This document shows, in pieces, positions 52,237 through 64,000 of a stretch of DNA of 64,000 nt. The translations under genes and the position numbers were made by a program. The notes under the pieces were generated by a model. That model did no database searches, was not told the origin of the DNA, and saw only the letters and a program-made list of their open reading frames with translations. Position 1 is the first letter of the stretch; each line of letters starts with the position of its first letter. Source of the stretch: Lotus japonicus (Eukaryota; Streptophyta; Magnoliopsida; Fabales; Fabaceae); assembly GCF_012489685.1 (NCBI RefSeq), contig NC_080043.1, positions 2,358,501 to 2,422,500 on the forward strand, read 5' to 3'.

Positions 52237-55200
52237 GATTTTTGTCGTGGAACTGCCGTGGGCTTGGGAACCTAGAGGCAGTACGGGCTTTGCGTAAGCT
52301 CATCCACTCAGAAGCTCCCGATCTGGTGTTCTTGATGGAGACAAAATTGTACAATTCAGAGATGTTGACCCACAGAGGGATGAGTGGGCTTGGTAACATT
52401 TTTCCGGTTCAGTGTGCGGGTAGGGGGAGATCCCGAGCGGGGGGTCTTTGTGTACTCTGGAAGAATGAGGTTGATGTAACTATTGTGAATGCCTCGTTGC
52501 ATCATATTCTTTTTACGGTGGTCCATCAGGACTATCCGTCTGCTGTTATGCAGGTTTTAGCTGTGTATGGCTTCCCGGAGACTCAAGATAAAGTCAGAAC
52601 CTGGGCTTTAATCCGTCGCTACAAGCCGGATGCTAACACTCCGTGGCTATGCATTGGCGATTTTAATGACATACTTTCCCCGACTGACAAGCTTGGAGGT
52701 GATCCTCCCAATTTTGAACAGTTGCAGGTGGCAACCCAAGCTTGTACAGATTGTGGGCTTTCTAGGGTGGATGGTAGAGGGAACTCTTTCACTTGGACTA
52801 ATAATCGATCCCAACCGGCAACGATTGAGGAACGATTAGATTATGCCCTGGTAAATGAGGCGTGGCAAGAGTTATGGCAGGTGTCATCGGTTTTCCATTT
52901 AATCCGACATCAATCGGATCATAGTCCGATTGTTCTCCAGTGTGGAAGACGCAGCCAAGACTTCAGAAGGCAAAGGGTTAGGCTCTTCCGGTTTGAAGAG
53001 GTGTGGTTGCAGGGTGGTGATGAATGTGCGGAGATTGTCACTGAGGTATGGGGCGATACAGAATTAACGCTTACTGACAGAATTGCAGGTCTAGGTCGAG
53101 CTCTTGATACTTGGGGGAAGGCTAAGTATGGTGATCTCCCTAAACGGATTGCTGAGACAAGGGCCTTGTTGCAACGCCTACAACGGAGCCCTCATACAGA
53201 TCAGATCCATTTGGCAATCAGAGATGCGGAAAAGGAGTTGGATGAGCTTCTAAAGCAGGAAGAGATCCGTTGGGGACAACGGTCAAGGGCGATTTGGCTC
53301 AAGCATGGTGATAGAAATACTAGTTTCTTCCATAAAAAAGCTGCCCAGCGGAAGAAGATAAATTGTATTGAAGAAATTGTGGACGATAGAGGCACGAAGT
53401 ACGAGAGGGAGGTTGATATTGCTATAGTTCTGACGGATTACTTTGAGGACTTGTTCACGTCCTCTAATCCTACAGGAATAGAGGAGGTGGCTTCTTTGGT
53501 TGGTAACAGGGTGACTGATGCTCACAGGTCCGTGTTGTTGGACCCGTTCACAAAGGAGGACATTGAGGAAGCTTTGTTTCAGATGCATCCGACAAAAGCG
53601 CCGGGGATAGATGGCTTTCCGGCACTGTTTTATCAAAAGTTTTGGCACATAGTGGGGGATGAGGTTGCTGCCTTTTGCCTTCAGGTGCTCAATGGAACGC
53701 TTTCATCAGGTATGATTAATCAAACACTTTTGGTGCTTATCCCTAAGGTTAAGAAGTCTGTGCATGCAAACCAATTTAGGCCTATTAGCCTTTGCAATGT
53801 GTTGTTTAAATTAATTACTAAGGTGCTGGCCAATAGGATGAAATTGATTCTGCCTGATCTCATTAGTGAAGCACAAAGTGCGTTTGTCCCGGGTCGCTTG
53901 ATCACGGACAATGCTCTAATTGCCTATGAGTGCTTTCACTACATGAAAAAGAGGGTTACAGGTAAAAAAGGTATGATGACTCTGAAGCTTGACATGTCCA
54001 AGGCTTATGACAGAGTCGAGTGGCCGTTTTTAAGGGCGGTGCTTACTCATATGGGGTTCCCAGCGAGTTGGGTAACTCTTATTATGAATTGTGTCATGAC
54101 TGTGAGGTTCTCGATTATGCTTAATGGTAATCCACAACCGTATTTCGCACCCAAGAGGGGTTTGCGACAAGGTGACCCTTTGTCCCCTTATTTATTTATT
54201 CTTTGTGGTGAGGCTTTCTCTGCTTTGATTCAAAGATCCATAGCAGCCTCAACCTTGCATGGGATTAAAATTGCGAGAGGTGCACCAATAATTTCTCATC
54301 TTTTATTTGCAGATGACAGCATTCTTTTTGCTCGGGCTTCTTTGGAGGAGGCAGAATGTGTACAAAACATTCTTGCAACCTACGAAAGAGCCTCTGGGCA
54401 GATGATAAACTTCGACAAGTCTATGCTTTCAGTTAGCCGCAATGTGCCGGAGAATTGTTTTCAAGATTTACAATAGTTGTTGGGAGTAAAGGCAGTGGAA
54501 AGCTATGACAGGTACTTGGGTTTACCAACCATTATTGGAAGGTCTAAAACCCAAGTTTTCAGGTTTATTAAAGATAGAGTGTGGAAAAAGCTCAAAGGTT
54601 GGAAAGAAAAAACATTGTCGCGCGCAGGGAGAGAGGTGCTTATCAAGGCGGTGGCTCAGGCCATCCCATCATATGTAATGTCATGCTTTATATTACCTGA
54701 TAGTTTGTGTCAGGAGATTGAGGGGATGATTGCTCGCTTCTTTTGGGGAGGGGATGCCTCCAAAAAGGGGCTTCATTGGTTGAACTGGGGAAAACTTTGC
54801 CGGCCCAAATCAGAAGGGGGTCTCGGCTTTAGAGGATTTAAATCCTTTAATTTAGCTTTGGTGGCAAAAAATTGGTGGCGGATTTACAGTAATCCGGGAT
54901 CAATTCTAGCCCGAACTTACAAGGCTGTGTATTATCCGGCGACGTCCTTGATGCAGGCGAGAAAAGGATACCGCCCAAGCTATGCTTGGTCAAGTATTCA
55001 AAAAACGTCTTGGATGTTTGACGAGGGGTGTTGTTGGAGGGTAGGTGATGGCAAGAACATGAGAATTTGGGAGGATAATTGGCTCCCAACGGGGCCCCCA
55101 CTTAACTACCGTCAGGATGTGGCTGATGAACATAATCTCCGGCTTGTTGCGGATCTCTTACTGCCGTTTGGTAGAGGTTGGAATAAGCCTCTTATTGAAT

Positions 55201-56351
55201 GGACTTTTTGCCCAGCAACAGCGGAAAGGATTATTTCCGTCCCTCTTCCTCTCCATCAAATGGAAGATGCTTTGTTTTGGGCTGCTGCACAAGATGGAAT
55301 TTACTGCGCAAAGTCAGGTTATCAATTTTTACAGGAGAAGGTGTCAAGGAGCTCTCCTTCATCTTCCAGTGCACCTACTTTGTCTGAAGCCCAGTGGGGT
55401 TTCTTTTGGAAATCTCCAGCGCTTCCTCGCTGTAAACAACTAGCTTGGAGAGTCTGGGTTGGAGCTGTACCAGTTAGACACTCTCTTCGCAGGCGGGGAC
55501 TTGATATCGACCCGTGTTGTGTCATTTGTGGGGTCGAGGAAGAGACGATGGACCACTTGTTCCTGCGTTGTGAGGTGGTGCGTGCGACGTGGTTTGGGAC
55601 GGAACTTGGAGTGAGGATTGATGATGGAGTTTCATTCCATGATTTCATGGGGCAGGTTCTGCAAACCCGTGATAAGGAGGTGGTGGCTGCGGTTCAAACA
55701 GTTTTATGTGCCATTTGGGAAGCCCGGAATAAGGTGGTGTTCGAGGGCTATGAATTCAGGTGGAGGAACGTGGTCTCGCGCTTCCAATCTCTAGTGTGCC
55801 CTTTTGATCCAGGAGCTGGTACAGCAAGGGATGCAGATGACCGTCGAGCGCATACAGCCAGGTGGAGAAGACCACCACGGGGACGCGTGAAGATGAACAT
55901 TGATGCTGCAACAAATCAGAGCAAGATTGCGGGGTTTGGGTGTGTAGCAAGGGACTATAATGGTGATATTTTGGCTGCTGCCTCTTTGTTTCCTACTGTG
56001 GTTATCTCGGCTACTATAGGAGAAGCTCTCAGCTTAAGGTGGGCAATGGTTTTGGCAACACAACTTGGCTTTAGGAGGGTGCAATTTGAAACTGATAGTT
56101 TATTGCTTCATCAGGCTTGGAAGAAAAGAAGAGGCTCATCTTTTTTATTTACTGTTATTGCAGATTGTGTTAATTTAATGCATTTATTTGATTATGTAGA
56201 CCTTAGTTTTGTTCGTAGAGAAGGAAATTCCGCGGCGGACTTTATGGCACGGAATGCTTCCTCTCTATCGAATGTGGTTTGGGTGGAGGAAGGTCCTCCG
56301 GGTTTAACTGCTATTTTGAACTCTGATGTATTGGCCTCTGTGCCTTCTTAA
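52233..56351 (+). pseudogene. LINE ORF2: endonuclease-RT-RNase H, one stop codon
   Basis: A single frame of about 1372 codons is interrupted only by TAG at 54474-54476. Order of domains: AP-like endonuclease (SWNCRGLGN, GDFNDIL, SDHSPI); reverse transcriptase ([46 protein letters not shown], catalytic FADD); zf-RVT (CVICGVEEETMDHLFLRC); and an RNase H domain (NIDAATNQ, GEALSLRWA, ETDSL, ADFMARN). These carry out target nicking and target-primed reverse transcription. The stop lies between the RT and zinc-finger parts and would truncate the protein after 747 aa, so the copy is inactive unless read through. Confidence 0.9.
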
Positions 56352-57002
56352 TTTATGAATGAAGTTCTGTTCAAAAAAATAATAATAATATACATAAGTA
56401 AAAACTTGTGACTTATTATAGCAGGTTTTCAGGTTTTTTTTTTATAAAAAAATTCAAAAAAGATATTTTATTAATCACAATATTACTGCTAATCTTTTTC
56501 GTTGTCACCTTAACAACTAAAACCCAGAAAAAAAAAATTCATCATCATCCAACAAAAACCCATTAAACAGATTGAGCAGAAGAAAATTCTCTCCATCAAA
56601 CACAAAACCTAAGCTGCAACTTCCTTCATCTTTCCCACATGGCCTTAAAGTTCAGAGCTTTTTCCAACCCTTAATAACAAGTTTGAAGCTTTTTATTTTA
56701 AGAAAGAACAAACTGCAACATTCATAGATCCAAAATAGAACAAATGGTAGTTTGAAAAAAAAAAATTAGAACAACATTAGAGCATCTCCAATGCAAGGTT
56801 CTTAGTTCTTATTTTGGAGTTAAGAACTAAGAACTAAGAACTAAGAACTTTACCATTGGAGGTGCTGACATGGACTTCTTAGTTCTTAAAAATAAGAACT
56901 CAGTTATTATATAAGGAGTTTTGTTTTTTGAGTTCTTAGCTTAAAATATTAATTATTTCTCTCTCATCCAAATTACTTTATGAGTTTTGTTTTATGACTT
57001 TA

Positions 57003-60000
57003 CTAGTATTTTTTACCCGTGCGATGCACGGGGGATATTCATATTTTGTTTTTTTGTGTGAATTTTTTAAAATTTGTGTTATTTTTTTAAAGATATTTCA
57101 CGGGTTAAAAGAACACCTTTTTTTAGACATATATGAAAATAAGAAATCATAAATTTGTAAGTTTTTTTATCTTTTTTTTTTTGCATATGGAAAAAGTTTT
57201 TTGTATTGAATGTTTGTTTTTATTTTTTATTTTTGAGTTACAATTTATTTTACCTTTTGTTTTTTTTCTCCCGAATGCTTGATTGATGGTTATTTTTTTA
57301 TGTATTAAATAGTTTATTACAGGGAATTGAAGTAATATGTATATGCTAAGAATATACGTTAAGTTACTAATAATATTAATAATAATTTTTATTTTTGTTA
57401 CAATTAAAAGTAAGCTTAAAGGTCAAAACAGATTTTGTCCATGATTCCATGACAATCTATACTCTAAATTTGTAAGAGCAACAATGTTCTTGAATTAACA
57501 CTTTAAAGTAAAATAATCATGCATTTACTTAATGCAACCATTATTATAGAGGTGTCACCCCCTCAATGTTCATAAATCAAGGATCAGATACAAAGCACAC
57601 CCATGATATTATATTATATGGTTTAGCTAGCTTTCTTGTATGTTCTACTTAGTCACACCCATAAAATACATCTTTAAAAAGGAAGAAAAAAGAAGGCAAA
57701 ATCTTGTACAAAAACTCAATTATTCAAGTATCTGAAATGCAAAAATCAACAGACAAATATGTAGATGACAAATAAACAGGATGTTGTTAATTTTATTATT
57801 TATCATTATTAACACTGCAGTCCCATTTACTGATCACATTACTAATAAGCTCAAAGCCATGCTAGGTTCTTCAAAGGAGTAAGAACTGTCTTCCTTTGCA
57901 AACTACGTTACTTTTTCTCTACCCTGACCACTCATCTTGTATCCAACAAAGGTAATTGCAGCATTCAAGAACAAAGAAGCTGAGTAGATAAAAGTAAGGA
58001 TGAAACTTGTCTTCCCCATGGTATGAATTGAATTTTAATTCAATATGCATCTTTTTCAAATCAAAGTTGTTGATAGAATGCTCCATAAATCCCAAGTGAC
58101 CTGAAATTCAAACTTCAATGTGTAAAGCTAGATAAACCTACACTTAAAATAATGAATAACAACATCCATTATTTGCATAAATTAAGAGGCTTCCACCATA
58201 AAAAAGATGGATACATTAGAAATAAAACAATTTACTTAGTCACATGGAGTAATACAGTTTAACAATTCATTCACTAACAACATTTGCATGCACACAAAAG
58301 TAAAATGAGAGATGTTTCCAGAGACATGCTCAAATCCCAGGGGAGAGATTCTTTCGCAACTGATACATCTTAGAGAATCAGGAGGGGGATATGCTCAATG
58401 AGAGATGTTTCCAAGGACATGCTCAATTTCCAGAGGAGAGATTCTTTCACAGCTTATATGCCTTAGAGAAAGTCTCAAGAGGGGATAAGGTGAAACATTA
58501 TATCAAAATAGAAAGTAGTGAGCAAAGTAAAAGCATTCTTATTTGTCCTTCCACTGCACGAAAGCTCCATTTAGCAACCTATCTTCTATAATTTAAGTTA
58601 ACAAACAAAGGAAGATCAATGTCGGGAAACAAAAAAGCGTATGAATATCAAATTACAGTAAAAGACTGTAAGCGGGTGGATACATTTTCTTGTTAAAATT
58701 AACTAATGGCATAAAATGGTAGCAAACAACACATTTAACAATGATAGAGAAATTTAATAGTACTATGTGGTATGAGACTAAGAGAAAAGGAACCATTCAA
58801 AAAGAGCAAATGAATTATGACATAAAATGGTAAGCTAAAGTGGTAGTCTACTTATCAACATTACTCAATTTATGATTTTCCTCATGGGTCTATCTACTTA
58901 CTCTATCTCTTGACCTTTCTTTTAATAGATTTATCTCCCTTTCCTTCTCTCTAGTTTTATCTTTCCCCTTGTCCTTCTCCCCATCTTTATAGCTTACCCT
59001 CTTCTCTTAACTATTTGTATGCTTCTCTCGCTCTATTTCCTTTGCCTTATCCCTATCCCTTTGATTCAAATAAACCAACACCTGAATTAGAGCAAATACT
59101 ACTAATTAACTATAGAAACAAACATATCTCACACTGCAAAAAAAAATTAAAAATTAATGAGCCGAGCTAAAGCAACAGCTCCATCATACCAAACCTCCTC
59201 ATCTCTGTTTTCACGACAGTCTACTTTATCATCAACATTACTCAATTCATGATCTTCTTCATGGGTCTCTCTTGGCCTTTTCTTTATCTTGATCTATCTC
59301 CCTCTCCTTCTCTCTATTTTTATCTTTCTCCCTCAGATGTAATGACAATTAACTAAGAAAATGATAAGGAGGTGACAATCTGCAATCAAAGTAAAGTCCA
59401 AGCACAAAGAATTTGGATCAGTTATGCTTGAGTCATTCCACATGAAACAAAATCTGTCAAAATGGATATGAGGAAACAACTTAAAGTCATTGTCCAAACT
59501 GAAACGACTGAATTTTTATCACTATGCTAAAACAATAGTCTAAAATTTCTGCAGGTTAATAAAGCAACCAAAGCATTCATGATTAGATCACATTGCCAAT
59601 TTAGCATCAAACTAATGCACATAAGCCCTTCGTAGACATAAGAGAGACATAAACTGCTCTAAAATTTAAATACATAATTAATCACTAGCACAAATAAAAC
59701 ATTGCACATACTCAATATTATCTAATAGAAATTTGACTGGTTCTTACAGTTATAAAAAAAATTTGTTTCAAAATTTCATTATAGCTTAAAAGTATACAAA
59801 AAGCAAGGAATAACTAATCAAATCAATCATTATTAAGAGGAGCAATTAGATTAGCTAGAGAGGGACAAAGAAGTTGTACCCAGTGCAATGCATAAAGTTG
59901 AACCCCGTGGAATGCATAAGCTTCATTCTGGAATACATGAACATGGATATAGTGACTTCTTTCATATGCCAAGCAGATTAAGACCCAAACAAATTTGATC

Positions 60001-61674
60001 CGACTCCTCAAAGCTCGATGATCCTGCGACTGAAGCCAGACTCAACACCACCGCAAACAGGAACACCGGTGACTGCCGAGTCATCTGTACTCTCACTCTC
60101 CACTGAAACTCTGCAAAGCTAATCAAGAAACTTGCATCATAAAATACGTACATCACATCATAAAATTAAGATCAGACTTTTCATCAATGTTCGAGGATGT
60201 TTCTCAAATATTGATACAGACTATAGAGAGTCTCATGTAGGTTGATCTTATTTGAGCACTCAATCCATCAGCTAGTTGCCTCTGGATGCTCTCAGTCATT
60301 GCTTCTCCATTTTCAAAGCAATTTGGGTCAGGTAAAGAAATTGCCACAAAAATAAATAGGTTTCTCAAACCAAAACTGAATTCTCAAATCAACACCATAA
60401 ATTTCAGATTTAAGCTAGTAATGAAAACCACAATTAATAACATCGCCCCCACTATATAAGACCCCAACCCTTATAAGCACAAAGTTCTCTTCAGATGTGA
60501 ACTAATCAAGAATGCAAAAGAGTGATGAAAATTAATAAAAAAAAAAGACAAAAGATGGTACCATATGTCGTTGTTTGACACTCTTTCCCCCCTCTGATAT
60601 CTTGAACCAACAAAAGGGTAGTTCTAATTCAGAGTTCAAAAGATATACAATTAGATAATTCAAAGCTCAGGGCATTTAATAGCTTTAGAAATGAGAAAAA
60701 AGGACTTTCAAAAGCCATGTTGATGATCCTTTGAAAAGATGAAATATCAGAACCTACATAGTCAACAATCTTGAGAGAGGATATGAGATACCTGCAACCC
60801 TTGCTTGTTCTTCTTGCTGTTCTTTTTTTGTCTCTTGTTTGAACTGGTTATACTGTTTGAGCAATTCCATAGTAGTTATTTGTAACATAAAACTGAATTT
60901 TAGGAAAGGAACATGGCAAAATTAGTGTAAGCAAGAAATAGACAAAGAAATACCAGAACGCAATGGTAACGCAAATAAGCAAAACATGATCTTACTCACC
61001 GAAAGAACAAAATCACAACAACAAAAACCTAACATCAATATAGAGTGCCAATGGCGATGCAAGGTCCATGCTGGAAAGGGGCAGAACCCTCTTGTCGATC
61101 TGAAACCCTTTCTCTGTTCTTGTAGACTAAAACTAAAGCTGCACAGGCACTGCAAGAATGCATCCAATTCCAATTAGATATGGAGTTTCCCTTTAGGCTG
61201 CAATGAAATTAATCAGAATCTCATTAAAACATTCAAAATTGAATTTAGCTTAAGTAAACTTGATTTTTTGCATAGCCTAAAAATGATAGTTATTTCCTTC
61301 CCACAAATTCAATTTGAAAATCACATTCTGGGCAGCACCGAAACACTCACTGATATCAGAAAGTTCTTTCCTTTTCCATTATTCTCTCAGAAACAAAGCA
61401 AATTTCATAAAAAAACCCAATACACACGCAGTCACCAATTGACAATTACGAAAGAAAAAGGGAAAACGTACGAAACAATGAAGTGAGAGGGAAAAAGGGG
61501 GAACCTATGTGGTCGGAAGGAGAGGATTGAAGCTCGTACTGAATCTCGTTGCGGAGGAGTTCCTCTCACGATTTCCCCTCCGCTCTGGTCACCATTTTCG
61601 ATCTCTCTCTTCCTCGCGATCTCGCTCTCTCCTGGTGAACAGTGATTGCTAAATATACAACGACAGTTTATAGA
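57003..61674 (-). mobile_element. Putative Helitron, 4.7 kb, with gene fragments
   Basis: On the minus strand the element starts A/TCTATAAACTGTCG (5' TC, at 61674). It ends with hairpin CCCGTGCATCGCACGGG (57032-57016), nine A/T-rich bases, then CTAG/T (57006-57003). These are the Helitron signatures: 5' TC, 3' hairpin, CTRR, insertion between A and T, no duplication. No Rep-helicase is seen. Exon-like minus-strand pieces inside (61600-61500, 60870-60790, 60330-60230, 59345-59170, 58990-58860) point to captured host sequence. Confidence 0.6.
58860..60895 (-). pseudogene. Captured gene fragments inside the Helitron
   Basis: Minus-strand pieces have coding character. About 60872-60793 reads MELLKQYNQFKQETKKEQQE followed by QARVAG and a GT donor. 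About 60320-60232 reads NGEAMTESIQRQLADGLSAQ. About 59345-59170 and 58990-58865 are two related Lys/Arg/Glu/Asp-rich blocks (such as REKEREIDQDKEKAKR) like those of splicing-factor-type proteins. A signal-peptide-like frame starts at 60090 (MTRQSPVFLFAVVLSLASVA). Stops and frameshifts interrupt them. I cannot name the donor genes. Confidence 0.4.
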
Positions 61675-62734
61675 TAGATAGATAGATGAAAATAAATAGT
61701 ATAAATAATGTGGTTGGTACCAAATGAATAGTGGTAAGAATTAAGAACTAAAAACTAAGAACTTATGGTTGGAGCAAAATTGCTTGAGAGTTGCTTAAAC
61801 ACATGTGCCAATACGGGCCCACATGAATAGTGCTAATAACTAAGAAATAAGAACTAGCATTGAAGATGCTCTTACAATGGAAAGTTAGAGATTGTGCTCT
61901 GTTCTTCAAGGCCGTATTTGAGGCAAAGGAGGTTGTTGTGCTCTAGGCCCTTGGCGTATAGCAGACCATGAACCTCCTCTCATGTCCTCAATCAAATTAG
62001 AGAGTGTGGGTTCTTCCATTCTCATGCAACCTGATAACAAGCTCCTTGAGCCATGAAAATTTTAATAAGCTCCTTCTCCAAGCTGAAGTCGGTGCACCGT
62101 ATGCCAGGTTAATTTTTTTCCCATTTTTTAATCGATGGTAGCTGCGTTTTCATATACGCTGTTGAAGCGAAACCCGTGTGCTGCTTCAAGTGATGCCTCT
62201 CCTTCACCCTCTTCATGGGCCTGCTCCTCACCTATGGGATGGTGGCTGTGATCCTCGGTGCTATTGGTGTAGCCACAAGCTCTAGATCTGAAGAGGGGAA
62301 GACCAACCACTACCACAAGCATCGGATCGGTAGAGGGTTGAAGGCTAACCCCATCAACAACCTAACCCCAACTCATCCTCTGCCTGAAAGGTTTGCATTT
62401 TGGTTGAAGCCAGATCTGGTTTGATTATGTTCCTGGCTTAAAGGTGAGTTTCAGAACTCTTGTTTCCGATCTGGATTTACGTAGACTGTTGATGAATTTT
62501 GTTTTTGTTGAGGGTTAAGCTTTGTCTGAGGAATGAAGAAGAAGTTGGAGGATGAACATGGAGGATGAAGATGAACTTGGATGAGCTTAACCTAAATCCT
62601 TAATTAATTAATTCACTAATAAATATATTTTTTGTTTTTGAATTATTTTTGTAAAAAAAAATATGGAAACCTGCTACCACAGGTCAAAAGGTACTTGTGC
62701 AACCTTACACAAGTTTTTACTTGTGTATATTAAA

Positions 62735-64000
62735 GGCCTCCAAAAAATCAATAGCATGTTTGATTAAAGTTTTTGAAAACTGTTTTTAAAAACTATTTTT
62801 TGTTTTTAGAAACTACTTTTTCAAATTTTACTGAAACTCATCTCTTAACATTTTTTTGGTTACACCATCTCTTAACTTGTTGGTGTGTGAGGTTTTGGTT
62901 ATTGGGGGTATTTGGTTTATGGTGTGGCATGGTAACATGTATGTTTCGAGTGATGTGAATTTTATCAAGTGACCAATACCATCTTACGTGGAGAGGGACT
63001 AAAATGAAAAATAAAAAAAAACTTTTATTTTACTTCATAACATATATCTTCATCCTTCGTCATATTCATTGGGAACTTAAAAATTCATCACGAACCCTTA
63101 AATTCAACAAAGACTCATAGATTCATAAGTTATTTAATGAACCTAAAAATCCATTCATTACATAAGACCCAAGCCCTCCTTTTTCAAAGTCACAATCACC
63201 ATCAACCACCACCCCTAGCCTCACTAAATCCAAATCATTAGATAAACAATTAACATAATTCAGAGAAGAAAGAGAAAAAAACGCAATTCCAAATTTTTTT
63301 CTTCCACATTTTCAATTCTTCTTCCATCTCTGTTCATTCTTCTTTACACTCTCTAACATCGGTTCGAACCCAAAGACTCATAAATGACAACATTGATTCG
63401 AACCAAAAAACACTATAAACTAGACCCCTCAAATATCAAAGTTCTGAACAAAACTTCAAATGGTTGGGGAAAGAAGGAGAGAAGAAATGAGGAAAGATAG
63501 AATACAGAGAAACGGTGAAGAGAGGAAGAGAGCGAGAGAGGGCTCGAGGGAAAGAGATGAAGAAAATGAAGGGTTGCGTGGAAGGAAACGTGAGGAGTTT
63601 CAACTCAAAATTGAAAGATTTGAAACTTGAAAGCGGTGCATGCTTCCAATGGTGCATGGTGGAACCAATAATGATTTTCACAAGAGAAATAGAAAAATTT
63701 TGAATTTAAAAATCATAAATTCTGAAGGGAGAAGATGAAAGAACAAAGTGGTGCATATATAACGAGGAAGATAGTGGGAGAGAGAAATGAAGGGGAAGAA
63801 TCATTTAAATGCAAATATATAATGTTCATGGAAGAAATATAAATGATTTATTAAAGAAGAATACGTTGAAGTGTAGGTCAGCTAATAAGAAGAAAGGAGA
63901 ACGCGACACGTCAGACATGAGCTCTAATTCCATGAGAGAATGACACTTAAGCATTTTGAGTGGGAAAATGATTCTAGGAGCAAATTGAATGTGGGAATGA
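62735..64000. other. Intergenic to the right edge, no gene supported
   Basis: AT-rich sequence with a purine-rich patch (63470-63560, GAGAGAG-type). Overlapping frames on both strands at 63436-63703 are low-complexity. Nothing recognisable. Confidence 0.4.

Larger units (their letters stand above)
50749..56386 (+). mobile_element. Nearly intact L1-type LINE, 5.6 kb
   Basis: A 5' leader, ORF1, ORF2 and an A-rich 3' tail (CAAAAAAATAATAATAATA) are present. AATATACAC precedes it (50740-50748) and AATATACAT follows (56387-56395), a likely 9-bp target duplication. It lies 331 bp upstream of the RadA start codon. The near-intact frames suggest a fairly recent insertion. Confidence 0.8.
56780..61871. 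mobile_element. PIF/Harbinger-type MITE containing a Helitron, TTA TSD
   Basis: Ends GAGCATCTCCAATGC and GCATTGAAGATGCTC are inverted copies with one mismatch, flanked by TTA on both sides. Subterminal AAGAACTAAGAACT repeats occur at both ends. Without the Helitron at 57003-61674 the element would be only about 420 bp, a typical Tourist-like MITE size. Confidence 0.75.
50737..62734. mobile_element. TIR element split by LINE and PIF/Helitron insertions
   Basis: The right end, read inverted, is TTTAATATACACAAGTAAAA followed by CTTGTG. On the left, TTTAATATACAC lies at 50737-50748 and ATACATAAGTAAAAACTTGTG at about 56390, with the LINE exactly between. Inverted similarity continues about 100 bp inward (AGCAGGTTT on both sides). 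Removing the nested insertions leaves about 1.3 kb. Each TIR also carries a small palindrome, CACAAGT...ACTTGTG. Flanking duplication was not resolved, so the superfamily is open. Confidence 0.55.

Noticed and set aside
63436..63703. Overlapping frames on both strands near the right edge
   Set aside because: Low-complexity purine/pyrimidine sequence gives open frames by chance.

Overview
This is plant nuclear DNA, almost certainly from a eudicot and probably a legume (the legume part is an impression from repeat style, not proven). The evidence is spliced genes with GT-AG introns, an AT-rich background, many plant transposon families, and an organelle-DNA insertion that itself mixes mitochondrial and plastid sequence. 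Three multi-exon host protein genes can be assembled: an IQ67-domain calmodulin-binding protein (IQD, + strand, 9775-12040, 3 exons, 357 aa), a plant-type ATP-dependent phosphofructokinase (PFK, + strand, 35327-39627, 12 exons, 478 aa) and an organellar RadA/Sms-type DNA repair ATPase (- strand, 39924-50417, 15 exons, 589 aa). PFK and RadA converge, with stop codons about 300 bp apart. A nuclear tRNA-Ile(AAU) gene lies at 22643-22716.

Layout. 1-9 kb: possible last exon of a gene entering from the left, a solo LTR, a long-TIR element with a 9-bp target duplication, a PIF/Harbinger-like element and a small MITE. 9.6-12 kb: the IQD gene. 12.9-17.2 kb: a CACTA element with TGA target duplication. 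17.3-21.9 kb: tandem and foldback repeats and a shredded LINE. 22.6 kb: tRNA-Ile. 23.6-29.8 kb: an organelle insertion with an intact 3' three-quarters of plastid psaB, native mitochondrial trnG-GCC, a ycf2 fragment and mitochondrial rps3 exon 1 with the start of its group II intron. This pattern suggests a mitochondrial segment (NUMT) that already carried plastid DNA. 29.9-35 kb: MITEs and LINE debris. 35.3-50.4 kb: PFK and RadA, whose introns hold a MITE, an internally deleted LTR element and a copia scrap. 50.7-62.7 kb: a nest in which a TIR element appears split by an almost intact L1-type LINE and by a PIF-type MITE that is itself split by a Helitron carrying gene fragments. 62.7-64 kb: no recognisable gene.

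The host genes do not form a pathway. The points most worth following are the nested composite with its Helitron, the PFK copy that lacks conserved active-site residues, the well-preserved psaB inside the organelle insertion, a 41-bp duplication that copies a RadA splice donor, and a 0.9-kb near-palindrome at 18.5-19.4 kb. I found no clearly new biological system. All exon boundaries were read by eye from splice consensus and protein-family continuity.
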